A stretch of DNA of 64,000 nt, from contig NZ_QODK01000001.1 of NCBI RefSeq assembly GCF_003324485.1, positions 62,001 to 126,000 on the forward strand, read 5' to 3'. Source of the stretch: Cohaesibacter intestini (GTDB taxonomy: Bacteria; Pseudomonadota; Alphaproteobacteria; Rhizobiales; Cohaesibacteraceae). Made by a program: the position numbers and the translations under genes. The notes beneath the pieces were generated by a model, which did not search any database, had not been told where the DNA came from, and worked only from the letters and a program-made list of their open reading frames with translations. Shown here in pieces: positions 8,442-17,435 of this stretch; within the stretch, counting starts at the first letter, position 1, and each line of letters starts with the position of its first letter.

Positions 8442-9887
8442 TCAATAGCCATCGCTATCTGAGGCCGCATCGAGAGCGGCAGCCAGATTGGCTTCTTCGT
8501 TATAATATCGGGCCCGCTCCCAGAAAGCAGGACGACCGATGCCGGTGGATTTGTGCTTGCCAATAATCTTGCCGTTGGCGTCCTCACCCTGGATCTCATA
8601 AAGGAACAGATCCTGCGTCGTGATCACATCCCCTTCCATACCCGTGACTTCGGTGATGTGGGTGATGCGGCGCGAGCCGTCACGCAGGCGCGAGGCCTGA
8701 ATGATGACATCAATCGAGCCGACGATCATTTCGCGGATGGTCCGGGTGGGCAGGTCATAGCCGCCCATGGTGATCATGGCTTCCAGACGCGACAAGGCTT
8801 CACGCGGCGAGTTGGCGTGCAAGGTGCCCATTGAGCCGTCATGGCCAGTGTTCATTGCCTGCAAAAGGTCAAAGGCTTCAAAGCCACGCACCTCACCGAC
8901 GATGATACGCTCAGGACGCATACGCAGGCAGTTTTTGACGAGGTCGGTCATGGTGATCTGTCCCTCGCCTTCCAGATTCGGCGGGCGGGTTTCCAGACGC
9001 ACCACATGGGGCTGCTGCAATTGCAACTCGGCGGCGTCTTCACAGGTGATGACGCGTTCGTCGACCTCAATATAGTTGGTCATGCAATTGAGCAACGTGG
9101 TCTTGCCTGAACCGGTACCACCCGAAATGACCACATTACAGCGGACCTTGCCGATGATCTTGAGGATGCTGGCCCCTTCTGGCGAAATCGAACCGAACTT
9201 GACCAGCTGATCAAGGGTCAGTTTGTCTTTCTTGAACTTACGAATGGTCAGGGACGGACCGTCAATGGCCAAAGGTGGCGCGATGACGTTGACACGGGAT
9301 CCATCGGGCAGGCGGGCGTCACAGATCGGGCTTGATTCATCGACGCGACGACCAACCTGCGACACGATCCGCTGACAGATATTCATCAGCTGACCATTGT
9401 CACGAAAGCGGACATTGGTCAAATACACCTTGCCCGAAGTTTCGATGTAGGTTTTCTCGGCCCCATTGACCATGATATCGGCGATGTCGTCGCGGGCCAA
9501 TAGCGGCTCCAGCGGACCATAGCCAAGCACGTCGTTGCAGATATCATCAAGCAGGTCTTCCTGCTCGGCAATCGACAGGACGATGTTTTTCAGCGCGATG
9601 ATCTCGGACACGATATCGCGAATTTCCTCGCGCGCCGTCTCTGCGTCCAAGCGCGCCATCTGGGCCAGATCAATGGTATCGATCAGGGCCCCGAAGACGG
9701 AGGTCTTGATGTCAAAATACTGTTCGGAACGGCCTGCCTGAGAGGATTCTTCAATCCGCTGATAATTCACTTCGACCGCTTGCTTGTAAGCGCTGTCGTC
9801 CTGCTTCTTGGCCTCTGGCTTGGCAGGAGAAGGCTTGGGTGCCACCGGGGCTTTCCGCGCACTATCTGTTCCACGTTTTCCGAACAT
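8442..9887 (-). CDS. cpaF: CpaF/TadA pilus assembly ATPase
   Basis: This 481-residue secretion ATPase powers Flp pilus extension, and possibly retraction, as a hexamer at the inner membrane. Walker A is GGTGSGKTT at residues 256-264; the Asp box ([11 protein letters not shown]), Walker B region ([14 protein letters not shown]) and His box ([14 protein letters not shown]) follow in the normal order for VirB11/TadA enzymes. The N-terminal 30 residues are a Lys/Ala/Pro-rich flexible tail typical of CpaF. It begins 13 bp after the cpaE stop, so translation is probably linked. Length and motifs are complete. Confidence 0.95.
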   Translation of the reverse strand: MFGKRGTDSARKAPVAPKPSPAKPEAKKQDDSAYKQAVEVNYQRIEESSQAGRSEQYFDIKTSVFGALIDTIDLAQMARLDAETAREEIRDIVSEIIALKNIVLSIAEQEDLLDDICNDVLGYGPLEPLLARDDIADIMVNGAEKTYIETSGKVYLTNVRFRDNGQLMNICQRIVSQVGRRVDESSPICDARLPDGSRVNVIAPPLAIDGPSLTIRKFKKDKLTLDQLVKFGSISPEGASILKIIGKVRCNVVISGGTGSGKTTLLNCMTNYIEVDERVITCEDAAELQLQQPHVVRLETRPPNLEGEGQITMTDLVKNCLRMRPERIIVGEVRGFEAFDLLQAMNTGHDGSMGTLHANSPREALSRLEAMITMGGYDLPTRTIREMIVGSIDVIIQASRLRDGSRRITHITEVTGMEGDVITTQDLFLYEIQGEDANGKIIGKHKSTGIGRPAFWERARYYNEEANLAAALDAASDSDGY

Positions 9888-9900
9888 ATACTCTCACCAG

Positions 9901-11208
9901 TTACTTCGACTTTTTCAACTTGCCCAACAGCGGGGCAAGCAAGGATTTGCTGGCTTTCGGTGCATCAGAGCGACCGGTAATGTCCCCAGCAATGGTATCG
10001 AAAATGTCTGCGGTTTTTGCATTTGATCCCAGTTCACTGATCATCTGGCCATTATTTGCTGCCATACCGAAGGTAGCGGCATCGAATGGAATTTCGACAT
10101 AGTTGGTCAGTTCAAGAGCCGTGGCAAATTCCTTGGCCTTGATTTCCGGACGCTTTTGCATGCCGGTCTGGTTGATCACCAGATGAGGCGGCCTGTCCCC
10201 GCGCCGTTCCTGCCCGAGCAGGTCGAGCAAATTTTTGACATTGCGCAAGTTGGCCAGATCCGGTGCCGCCGTGATGACAATTTCGTCGGCATTGAGCAGC
10301 AGCTGGCGGTTCCATTCGGTCCAGACATGGGGCAGATCCATGACGATATAGGGGGCGCTATTTTGCAGCAGCTCCATCATGTGGCCGAAAAACTCACCGT
10401 CATAATCGCAGGTATTGTCGAGCACGGCGGGCGCCGTCAGCAGGCTCAGGCGCTCGGAACATTTGGTCAGCAGACGTTCGAGAAACTGGTCATCGAGGCG
10501 GTCAGCTGCCTTGATGGCGTCGGCAATGGTCTGGGGTGGATCTTCGTTAAAATCGAGCCCGGTGGTCCCGAAGGCGACGTCGAAGTCGGAAATGATCACG
10601 TCCTGCTGGAATTTCGAGGAGATCGACCAACCGACATTGTGAGCGAGAGTGGAAGAGCCGACACCACCCTTGGCGCCAATGAAAGCAACGGATTTGCCAA
10701 GCGGTTCGGCTTCCGGGCTGCCGAACAGGTCGCTGAGGGACTTGATCAGCTCGATCTGGCCGACGGGTGCCACGATATATTCCGACACACCACGGCGAAC
10801 AAGATCGCGGTACATCTGCACATCGTTGATATGACCGATCAGCACCACTTTGGTGCCGATGTCACAGACTTCCGCCAGCTTGTCGAGATCGTCGACCAGT
10901 TGATCATAACTCTGATTGGCCTCAAGCAGGATGAGGTTCGGCGTGGCGGCCTCGGAGAAGAATTCCGTCGCCGAGCGAATGCCACCCATCACCGCTTTCA
11001 GATGAACACGCGCCATCCGGCGGTCGGCGGCAACCGCCTCGACCGTCTCGAGAATTTGCGGCGTGTCGCAGAAAGCATGAATCGACACACGGGGGAGCGG
11101 GCGAATTTCCGCCAGTTCTTCAACGCCCGCGCTGGCAAATTCCTGCTCGAACGCAGCCAAGTCATTGTCCAGCTCAAAACCAGACTCAGGAGCTCTTTGT
11201 TCGCTCAT
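9901..11208 (-). CDS. cpaE: CpaE/TadZ pilus localisation ATPase-like protein
   Basis: The 435-residue protein has an atypical receiver-like N-terminal domain (about 40-165, with VLIGHINDVQMYRDLVRRGV) and a MinD/ParA-like domain beginning at VAFIGAKGGVGSSTLAHNVG, a deviant Walker A. The region DLPHVWTEWNRQLLLNADEIVITAAPDLA is characteristic of CpaE. Such proteins place the Tad machinery at a cell pole. The start overlaps the cpaD stop by 4 bp, pointing to coupled translation within the cpa operon. The C terminus ends in a basic tail (LLGKLKKSK). Confidence 0.93.
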   Translation of the reverse strand: MSEQRAPESGFELDNDLAAFEQEFASAGVEELAEIRPLPRVSIHAFCDTPQILETVEAVAADRRMARVHLKAVMGGIRSATEFFSEAATPNLILLEANQSYDQLVDDLDKLAEVCDIGTKVVLIGHINDVQMYRDLVRRGVSEYIVAPVGQIELIKSLSDLFGSPEAEPLGKSVAFIGAKGGVGSSTLAHNVGWSISSKFQQDVIISDFDVAFGTTGLDFNEDPPQTIADAIKAADRLDDQFLERLLTKCSERLSLLTAPAVLDNTCDYDGEFFGHMMELLQNSAPYIVMDLPHVWTEWNRQLLLNADEIVITAAPDLANLRNVKNLLDLLGQERRGDRPPHLVINQTGMQKRPEIKAKEFATALELTNYVEIPFDAATFGMAANNGQMISELGSNAKTADIFDTIAGDITGRSDAPKASKSLLAPLLGKLKKSK

Positions 11209-11921
11209 TTGCTAACCTCTGAACTCGATCCAACGGAGGTCCCCAGATCTTGTGACCAGGAGGCTTCGCCGTTGCGATATTTTTCGGTGGTCGTGGCTCG
11301 GCGCATGCTGTCGCGGGCATCCCAGCCACGCGGTTGCACCAGATCCTGCGGATTGGCGACCATGGCGGCGAAGTTTGCCTGCGTGGTGCACCCGAAATCG
11401 AAATGGCTGCGATTGTCCTTCTGCTGCCCCAGATCCGCAGGATGCGTGCCGCAAGGCAGGGTTTTGGCCTCAACGCGCGGATAGGCCAAGCGGACCGGCG
11501 CATCGCTCGCATTGGCTGCACCATAGGAGATCATGTCGATCTGGCCTGGCTTGACACCGGAACGCATCAATTCGGTCCGCACCTGCTTGGCCATGTAGCC
11601 AGCGCTGCTTTCATTCTCGGCCCCGGATGGCACCATGATCTGGATGACGGCCGCATTTTCATGCTTGAAATCGCGAGCATAGGCGGCAACAGCCGACCGG
11701 GAGGATGGGGTCAGATTTTCGCTATGAATTCCAACCGGAATGTCGATGGTGCGAGCCGCTTGCTGCAAAGTGATCGGATGGCGCAAGCGATAATCATCAC
11801 TCACGGAACCGGTGATTTCACGTTTGCTGTCGCAGGCAACCAGCGTCAAGGCACAGGCGGCGATTGCGGCCGCTTTCAGCAACCGGCCAGAAGACAGTGC
11901 GTGCGGTTGTGTGTCGGACAT
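11205..11921 (-). CDS. cpaD: CpaD family pilus assembly lipoprotein
   Basis: I use the ATG at 11921, which has AGAGG 8 bp upstream; the frame is open further but the extension would overlap cpaC. The 238-residue product has a lipoprotein signal, AAIAACALTLVACDSK, and the CpaD features of a periplasmic domain with SRSAVAAYARDFKHEN and a C-terminal segment FDFGCTTQANFAAMVANPQDLVQPR, the family's best-conserved part. CpaD is thought to help the CpaC secretin in the outer membrane. It is the fifth gene of the cpa arm: 37 bp after cpaC and overlapping cpaE. Confidence 0.9.
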   Translation of the reverse strand: MSDTQPHALSSGRLLKAAAIAACALTLVACDSKREITGSVSDDYRLRHPITLQQAARTIDIPVGIHSENLTPSSRSAVAAYARDFKHENAAVIQIMVPSGAENESSAGYMAKQVRTELMRSGVKPGQIDMISYGAANASDAPVRLAYPRVEAKTLPCGTHPADLGQQKDNRSHFDFGCTTQANFAAMVANPQDLVQPRGWDARDSMRRATTTEKYRNGEASWSQDLGTSVGSSSEVSK

Positions 11922-11958
11922 CGAAACGACCTCTTTCCAATATTTCATCTCTCTGCCC

Positions 11959-13437
11959 TCAATCATAGCTGTAGCCAAAGCGGCCGTGATACCGGACCCC
12001 ACGGCGCCCCTTGCCACCGCTCATATCGTAGCGACGGGTGAGCTGACCGAGGAAAATGGCATTCATGTCGGATGCCGGCTCGACATTCTTGGTTGGCAGC
12101 GAAGCCTTCGACTTGGCGATGGGTTCGACAATGTATGGGGTGACAAAAATCACCAGTTCGGTCTGGCTGCGTTTGAAGTCACGCGAGCGGAACAACTGGC
12201 CAAGCACTGGCAGATCCTTGAGGAACGGGAAGCCATCAATATTCTGACGAATTTCATCGCGCAACAGACCGGCCATGGCCATGGTGCCCCCGGATGGCAG
12301 CTCGACGGTGGTCGAGGAACGCCGCACCCTGAGGCCGGGAATGTTGACCGAGTTGGTCACGCTGCCCAAACGAACAGAGGTATCCGAGGAGATTTCCGAC
12401 ACTTCGGTCTTGATCTGCAAACTGATGCGGTTCTCCGACATCACCACCGGGCGGAAACCGAGCCCGACACCGAAGGGCTTGAACTCGATGCCAATCCGGC
12501 CATCTTCAACCCCAACGGGGATCGGGAATTCACCACCTGCCAGGAAGTCGGCCTTTTCGCCCGAAATCGCGGTCAGGTTCGGTTCAGCCAGCGTACGGAT
12601 GAGGCCGGCGCGTTCCATCGCCTGCAAAGTACCGCTCGCATAGTTTGAAGCGGAGCCGACGCGTAGACCAAGCACCGTCTCGGACAGGTTGACCAGCGTC
12701 GCAGAAAAGGGGTTTTCGGTCAGGCCAGCACCGGAAACATTGCCTGCGGTGAAGGAACCCTGAAGGTTGACGCCCAGCTGTTTCAGCGCGGTCCGTTCGA
12801 CCTCGGCAACGGTTACGCGCAATTGAACCTGCTCGCGGGCCTGCACGGAAATGTAGTTGCTGACCTTTTTCTTGTCACCAACATAGGTGGCAGCCAGATC
12901 CATGGCTTTCTGTGAGTCGGCCGGGTTGCGCACGGCACCGGACAGGGCCACGCCTTCACCGACACCCTCCACCTGAATGTTGGATCCCGGAATCATCCGG
13001 CGCAGCAAGGCAGCAAGGGCGGTATTGTCCCGCGCCACATTGATTTCGAAACTGGCGATTTGGCCGCCACTGCCGTCAAACAGGACGACATTGGCCTGTC
13101 CAACCTTCATGCCAATGATATAGACGCGTCGGGCCTTGCGGACGACGGCATCGGCAACGGTGGGGCTGGATACCAGCACATCGCGCACATCGCGCGGGGT
13201 CTCGATGACAATCGATTTGTTAAGGCCGACCGTGATGTGACGACCATGGGCGCTGGCGGACTGAAGCCGTACGGTCGAGTCTGCGCTGACGGGCGCTGAG
13301 CCAAGGCCAAAATAGACAAGGCCGATGACGGCCAGCATCAGGGCTGTGAGACGGGCCGCCTGCCACAACCAGATTTCAACGGCTGCCGACAGGGTCCTGG
13401 AGCCATTGGCGGGCTCGCTCGAGAAATGTCTGCTCAT
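11959..13437 (-). CDS. cpaC: CpaC/RcpA outer-membrane secretin of the Tad pilus
   Basis: The 492-residue protein has an N-terminal membrane/signal helix (LTALMLAVIGLVYFGLG), a pilus N domain (HITVGLNKSIVIETPRDVRDVL to about 130), a BON-like domain (about 135-200, VEGVGEGVALSGAVRNPADSQKAMD) and a C-terminal secretin domain. The last includes GFPFLKDLPVLGQLFRSRDF and SQTELVIFVTPYIVEP. It forms the ring through which the Flp fibre leaves the cell. The start codon overlaps the cpaB stop by 4 bp. A shorter stand-alone relative of its N domain is encoded at 15944-16423. Confidence 0.94.
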   Translation of the reverse strand: MSRHFSSEPANGSRTLSAAVEIWLWQAARLTALMLAVIGLVYFGLGSAPVSADSTVRLQSASAHGRHITVGLNKSIVIETPRDVRDVLVSSPTVADAVVRKARRVYIIGMKVGQANVVLFDGSGGQIASFEINVARDNTALAALLRRMIPGSNIQVEGVGEGVALSGAVRNPADSQKAMDLAATYVGDKKKVSNYISVQAREQVQLRVTVAEVERTALKQLGVNLQGSFTAGNVSGAGLTENPFSATLVNLSETVLGLRVGSASNYASGTLQAMERAGLIRTLAEPNLTAISGEKADFLAGGEFPIPVGVEDGRIGIEFKPFGVGLGFRPVVMSENRISLQIKTEVSEISSDTSVRLGSVTNSVNIPGLRVRRSSTTVELPSGGTMAMAGLLRDEIRQNIDGFPFLKDLPVLGQLFRSRDFKRSQTELVIFVTPYIVEPIAKSKASLPTKNVEPASDMNAIFLGQLTRRYDMSGGKGRRGVRYHGRFGYSYD

Positions 13438-14207
13438 TGCTTTACCGTCCTCTTGCTCAACTGTCCTGAACGCACAAGGGTGATCGTGCCGCTCTGCGCC
13501 TCCTCGCGGCGTTCATCGCCACCAGCATCCTCAAGGGACCTGAGGGCGAGGGACAATGCACCCTGCTGCTGGGCGGAAACCAGAATTTCACTCTGGCTTG
13601 GAGAAAGTTCCAGCGTTGCTGTCTCACCAACCACCACCTTGGTGCCGTCCTGATCTTCGATGGTCTGGTCGATCGCCAGAACCTGAATATTGGTAAGGAT
13701 CGTCTCGGAGGTGACCCGCTTGTCGCCTTCTTCGGTCAGGATGACGTCAACGCGATCCTTGGGCAGGATAAAACCGCCAGCACTGGTTTCCGGAGAAATG
13801 CGGGTTGCCACCGCACGGAAGCCCTTGGGCAGGATCGATGACATGAAACCCTTGCCGGCGATGGCGATCTTGCCTTCATTGATCGGCTCTCCTTGCAGGA
13901 AGGAGCCGCGCGCCACCGCACCGACCAGTTCGCTGTCTGCCTCTGGGCGATCGTCACGCAGAATATAGCCCGGGCTGGTGCTGTCGGCTGGCCATTTGCG
14001 CCAAACGAACATGTCAGCGGTGAAACTGGAGCCCAGCGATACGGTTTTAGCTGCAGTGAGGACTTCCACCACGTCCAGTACCGGCGCTGCAACCTCCTGC
14101 TCAACCGGTCCTTCCGGCTGCTTGTCACCCATGGAGCGGGCAAGCATCATGGCAATCAGGCCAGCAAGCACAGCAACAACAACAACAGCTATACGCGCAA
14201 CTTTCAT
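13434..14207 (-). CDS. cpaB: CpaB/RcpC pilus assembly protein (SAF domain)
   Basis: From the ATG at 14207 the protein is 257 residues and starts with the expected membrane anchor VARIAVVVVAVLAGLIAMMLARSM; the open frame upstream to 14375 lacks this logic. A SAF domain follows (AAKTVSLGSSFTADMFVWRKWP, then VGAVARGSFLQGEPINEGKI), and the RcpC/CpaB core FRAVATRISPETSAGGFILPKDRVDVIL. CpaB is a periplasmic partner of the CpaC secretin, perhaps contacting peptidoglycan through the SAF fold. It is 230 bp after cpaA and overlaps cpaC by 4 bp. Confidence 0.93.
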   Translation of the reverse strand: MKVARIAVVVVAVLAGLIAMMLARSMGDKQPEGPVEQEVAAPVLDVVEVLTAAKTVSLGSSFTADMFVWRKWPADSTSPGYILRDDRPEADSELVGAVARGSFLQGEPINEGKIAIAGKGFMSSILPKGFRAVATRISPETSAGGFILPKDRVDVILTEEGDKRVTSETILTNIQVLAIDQTIEDQDGTKVVVGETATLELSPSQSEILVSAQQQGALSLALRSLEDAGGDERREEAQSGTITLVRSGQLSKRTVKQ

Positions 14208-14437
14208 AACTCGGATTCCCGTCCTTATGCGATGACAGTCAGCAACAGGCGCACCTGCTCCTTTGCTGTAGTGTCCAACACTTATGGTTAACGACAAGTA
14301 AGCGAGCGTGCTTAATATGCCGTTAAAGTCGCATTTTGCGGCAAAGAGGGAGGCGAGACTGAAGGGTAGACGCACAAAACGCCCGGACGAAGACGGCCGA
14401 GCGTTCGATCAGATGGTACGGTTGAAGGCGCTTCGGG

Positions 14438-14962
14438 TCAGGATATCGCCAGACGAATGCCGGTCTGCATCCAGTCCGATCCCGCATAGATCTGCAGGCC
14501 TGCAATGGCAAAGGCGACGCCATAAGGAATGCGTTTGATGCTGTGCAGGCGATAGACCCAGTTCGTCCGGATGAGGAATTTGGGAAGCATCTGGGACCGA
14601 AAATAGAGAAAGAAAATCCCCATCAAGGCGCCATAGACGGACGTCAATGCAAAGAACAGCAATGCCAGTTCAGGCCCGAGCCACAGGGAGGCCACGGCTG
14701 CGAACTTCGCATCACCACCGCCAATCGCCTTGACCATCCAGAGGCCGAAACAGATGACCAATGTCACCACGGCCACACCAAGATGGGTAAAGGCCTCGGT
14801 CCAGCCCATACCGATGCCATAGGCAAAAAGCGGAAATGGCACCATGAAGATGAGGGCCACCCGGTTGGAAATGCGCATATTGAAGATGTCCGAGCTGCCA
14901 GCATAGGCAAAAACCAGCGGCGCAAACAAAAGCAAGGCCCAGGCAAAGATGGTGTCGATCAT
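14438..14962 (-). CDS. cpaA: CpaA/TadV prepilin peptidase (A24)
   Basis: This 174-residue polytopic membrane aspartic peptidase cleaves Flp pilin and the TadE-type pseudopilins. The two catalytic aspartates are visible, one in SSDIFNMRISNRVAL and the other in the AIGGGDAKFAAV motif that defines A24 peptidases. About six membrane helices cover the protein. Like other TadV enzymes it lacks the methyltransferase half found in PilD. GGGAG lies just before the start codon. It sits between flp (with a terminator in between) and cpaB, the standard Caulobacter-type order. Confidence 0.93.
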   Translation of the reverse strand: MIDTIFAWALLLFAPLVFAYAGSSDIFNMRISNRVALIFMVPFPLFAYGIGMGWTEAFTHLGVAVVTLVICFGLWMVKAIGGGDAKFAAVASLWLGPELALLFFALTSVYGALMGIFFLYFRSQMLPKFLIRTNWVYRLHSIKRIPYGVAFAIAGLQIYAGSDWMQTGIRLAIS

Positions 14963-15079
14963 GTCATAGGCTCCCGTCGGTTGGATATCATCAAACAGAG
15001 CTTGCGCCCGTCGCAGAGATCATGCGGGAAAATCGTTATCAAAGCATTGATTTTCTTGATACAATTTTCCAAATCGACG

Positions 15080-15110
15080 AAAAAAGGCCGCCCGTTGAGG
15101 CAGCCTTTTT
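15080..15110 (-). terminator. intrinsic terminator after flp pilin gene
   Basis: On the minus strand a stem of about 11 bp (one G-T pair, AAAAAGGCTGCC against GGCGGCCTTTTT) is followed by TTTTTT. It lies 48 bp after the flp stop and before cpaA. It would let abundant pilin mRNA end here while some read-through feeds the cpa genes. Confidence 0.85.
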
Positions 15111-15157
15111 CCAATCAAGACCGGCGCGCCAGCAAGCGGCGCATTGCCAGCTGGACA

Positions 15158-15328
15158 TTACTTCACAGCGTCCAGTTTGCCTTTGATGGTGCCGAACAGG
15201 GACGTGATGGACCCTTCGAGGTTACCGGCTGCGGTCACGATGCCAACGCCAATCAGGCCAGCGAGCAGAGCGTATTCAATAGCGGTTGCACCAGATTCGT
15301 CTTTCATAAAGCGAGCAAAAAGTTTCAT
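15158..15328 (-). CDS. flp: Flp/PilA type IVb major pilin
   Basis: This 56-residue protein is the fibre subunit. It begins MKLFARFMKDESGATAIEYA, showing the short basic leader and the SGATAIEYALLAGLIGVGIV processing and assembly motif. CpaA should cleave after the glycine of SGATAIEY, and the Glu at +5 relative to the cleaved end is conserved for assembly. The hydrophobic helix is followed by a short C terminus ending GKLDAVK. AGGAG is 7 bp before the ATG. It is the first gene of the minus-strand pilus arm and is followed by its own terminator, which fits its need for high expression. Confidence 0.95.
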   Translation of the reverse strand: MKLFARFMKDESGATAIEYALLAGLIGVGIVTAAGNLEGSITSLFGTIKGKLDAVK

Positions 15329-15943
15329 TTTGGACTCCTAGAAATTCCATTTGTTGACAGCTCTTCCGTCTGGCGGCTTTTGCTTTTATTGCGTTTTGAC
15401 TGCGCCCCTCAGACAAGAATACTTTTAGGGCAAATCTCTTTCTAACTGGTTAAATATCACAATAACACTCGTTCAATCGCAACCATCGGTAAGTCATGGT
15501 TAAATTTTTACATACAACGCATAAGCCTAAATGATATATTAATCCAACAAAAGCATGGTTAATCGACTCTTTAAGATCAATTAATACTTATATTTATTAA
15601 AATTATTTGATTATATCGTCAAATTAAACACAAATAATATTGCAAAGGAGATGGATAGAAGCCCAACTCTTTTACATGCAGTCACCAAACTTGGGGCTTC
15701 CAATTCTCACTTCCCGGTGTCTTTAAGGCTTCCTTCACCATTTTTTTCCATGATTGGCATGAATGTTCAGGCTTTTAGGGCCTGTTTTGTCGTCGCCAAA
15801 CAGTTGGTTGTGCAAACCACAGGTATGAATGCACTTTGTGTTCAATCCCGTTCAATGAGATTGCAACCGCTGACGGGGTGCACAAACCATGTGGGAAGTA
15901 TGGGCAATCACGCCGGAAGAACCGGTGCCCTTCGGAGGTTGAA
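15329..15943. promoter_or_regulatory. AT-rich divergent control region of the pilus locus
   Basis: This 615-bp gap has no convincing gene. Its middle (about 15430-15640) is markedly AT-rich compared with the coding DNA around it. It must hold the promoters of flp (leftwards) and of the second pilus arm (rightwards). The motif CATGGTTAA occurs twice in the same orientation, at 15495-15503 and 15554-15562. A GACTC site (GANTC, the CcrM methylation target) is at 15565-15569. Confidence 0.6.
15489..15503 (-). promoter_or_regulatory. candidate CtrA-type box upstream of flp
   Basis: On the minus strand the sequence reads TTAACCATGACTTAC, TTAA-N7-TTAC, one base from the CtrA consensus. It lies about 160 bp before the flp start. 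A weaker relative, TTAA-N7-TTTG, is at 15548-15562. CtrA activates pilA in Caulobacter; the match here is sequence inference only. Confidence 0.4.
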
Positions 15944-16423
15944 ATGAAATTTGCGTCCGCACTCTTTGCTCTGCTTCTGGCTGGCGGCTCGTTGGCCCCT
16001 TCCCTCAGCCTTGCGCAATCCTATCCGGTGATCGACGTGAAGGTGGATCGTGCCAAGGTGATGCGTGTTTCTCGGCCCGCTGCGATGATCATTATCGGCA
16101 ACCCGGCCATTGCGGATGCGACGATCAAGGATAGCCAAACCCTGATTATCACCGGCAAGCAATATGGCTCGACCAACCTGATTGTTCTGGATGCTGAAGG
16201 GGAGCCGATTGCCGATGAGTTGCTTAATGTGTCTGCGGCCAACGAGAACAGCGTAACGGTGTATAAGGGTGTGACACGGCAAACTCTCAATTGCGCACCG
16301 GACTGTTCACCTGTCTATCGCATGGGTGACGAGGAAAAACACTCCGTGGCACTGGCCCAGCAGATCGAGACCTACAAGCGGATGTCAAAGGGCGAGCAAA
16401 TCGAGATCGATGGCAACGAATAA
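15944..16423 (+). CDS. stand-alone CpaC-type pilus N-domain protein
   Basis: The ATG at 15944 has GGAGG 5 bp upstream. The 159-residue product has a signal peptide (FALLLAGGSLAPSLSLAQS) and a single pilus-assembly N domain, about residues 28-100: IDVKVDRAKVMRVSRPAAMI then IGNPAIADATIKDSQTLIIT and GSTNLIVLDAEG. This is the same fold as the N-terminal part of CpaC, but no BON or secretin domain follows. The C-terminal 55 residues contain two cysteines (LNCAPDCSP) that may form a disulfide. It heads the plus-strand pilus arm and probably acts in the periplasm with CpaC; its exact role is not established. Confidence 0.85.
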   Translation: MKFASALFALLLAGGSLAPSLSLAQSYPVIDVKVDRAKVMRVSRPAAMIIIGNPAIADATIKDSQTLIITGKQYGSTNLIVLDAEGEPIADELLNVSAANENSVTVYKGVTRQTLNCAPDCSPVYRMGDEEKHSVALAQQIETYKRMSKGEQIEIDGNE

Positions 16424-16453
16424 GTCCTCTACCTCTTGTATGACCCCAATTCT

Positions 16454-16478
16454 AAAGGCACGGTTTTCCGTGCCTTTT
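16454..16478 (+). terminator. intrinsic terminator after the CpaC N-domain gene
   Basis: A perfect 10-bp stem, AAAGGCACGG against CCGTGCCTTT around a TTTT loop, is followed by T-rich DNA (TTTTGCTTTATTT). It starts 30 bp after the stop codon. The remaining part of the 418-bp gap to the next gene (16479-16841) shows no gene and should carry a fresh promoter for the TadE-type genes. Confidence 0.88.
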
Positions 16479-16841
16479 GCTTTATTTATAGGGGCACATG
16501 GCGTCTAACTCCATCGTTTGTCCCAATTCCAGCCTCTTTTGCATTGTCCCTTCCCGGCGCGGTCCACGAAGCAAGAAGGGGGTGTTTCCCCCTCTCCCAT
16601 TAACAGTTGCATCTTCTCAGCCTTCGTCGTGGGCTTGCCGTTAACCACCTTTCCCAATCATTCCTAAACTCTTTCCTGTCATTCTTAACCAGAATTCGCG
16701 CCAGAGATGCGTCTTCATTCCACTGTCCACTCTGAGTGCGGTGGGGTGAGATGCCGCTGTCCGGCGCGCTTGTCCTGTTGGAAGCATCATCTGTTCAGAC
16801 AAAACGCGACAAAGCTGTCTGTTGGTCAAGGGGAATGGCAT

Positions 16842-17426
16842 ATGCATGCATCGTCAAAAAGGTCCGGAATGGTCAGCAATAGCCGCTTTGGCAGACTGCG
16901 CGCCCAGATCGGGCAAGGTGTCCGGCGATTCTTCTGCACAGATGAGTCCGGTGCAACGGCTGTTGAATTTGCCATTCTCGCCGTCCCCTTCATCATCACC
17001 ATCGGCCTTAGCCTGTTTTTCGGTTACATCTATGTGATGACCATTTCGCTGGAGGATGCGGTCAGCGAAATGGGGCGCCAGATCCGGGTGGGCAAGATCG
17101 ACGCGCAAGGGATCACCAAAACCGGTTTCAAGGCGCTGGTCTGTGACGAGGTTGTGTTCAGCAAGGACAATTGCCTGGACAATCTGGTTCTGGATGTTCA
17201 CAGCGCTCCGGACCTCAAGGATGTGTCTCAAGACAAACCATTTACCAACGGCCTGCCGGACAAGACCAAAGAAAAATACAAACCGGGCGAGGGCAGCGAC
17301 TATGTCATTGTCTCTGCCTATCTGCCGGCAACAGAATATGTGACGCTTCTGAACTCCTTCAGTTCCTTTCCCAACAAGGAACTCATCCTGACGGCCCGGA
17401 CCGTGTTCCGCAATGAGCCCTTCTAG
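16842..17426 (+). CDS. TadE-family pseudopilin, first copy
   Basis: The start at 16842 has AAGGGGA upstream; an internal ATG at 16869 is the alternative. The product of about 194 residues shows the TadE pattern: a basic N-terminal stretch, then TDESGATAVEFAILAVPFII, whose ESGATAVEF is a Flp-like prepilin cleavage site for CpaA, and a long hydrophobic helix. The C-terminal periplasmic part holds a cysteine pair (LVCDEVVFSKDNCLDN). TadE and TadF are minor pseudopilins needed for Tad pili. It lies 10 bp before a second TadE-type gene, so the two form an operon. Confidence 0.9.
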   Translation: MHASSKRSGMVSNSRFGRLRAQIGQGVRRFFCTDESGATAVEFAILAVPFIITIGLSLFFGYIYVMTISLEDAVSEMGRQIRVGKIDAQGITKTGFKALVCDEVVFSKDNCLDNLVLDVHSAPDLKDVSQDKPFTNGLPDKTKEKYKPGEGSDYVIVSAYLPATEYVTLLNSFSSFPNKELILTARTVFRNEPF

Positions 17427-17435
17427 AGAGTCAAT

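Noticed and set aside
10156-11484. 442-codon plus-strand frame opposite cpaE
   Set aside because: Antisense to a clear CpaE; no domain.
15555-15575. TTAA-N8-TTAA as a second CtrA site
   Set aside because: Spacing is 8 rather than 7, and the region is AT-rich enough for chance matches.
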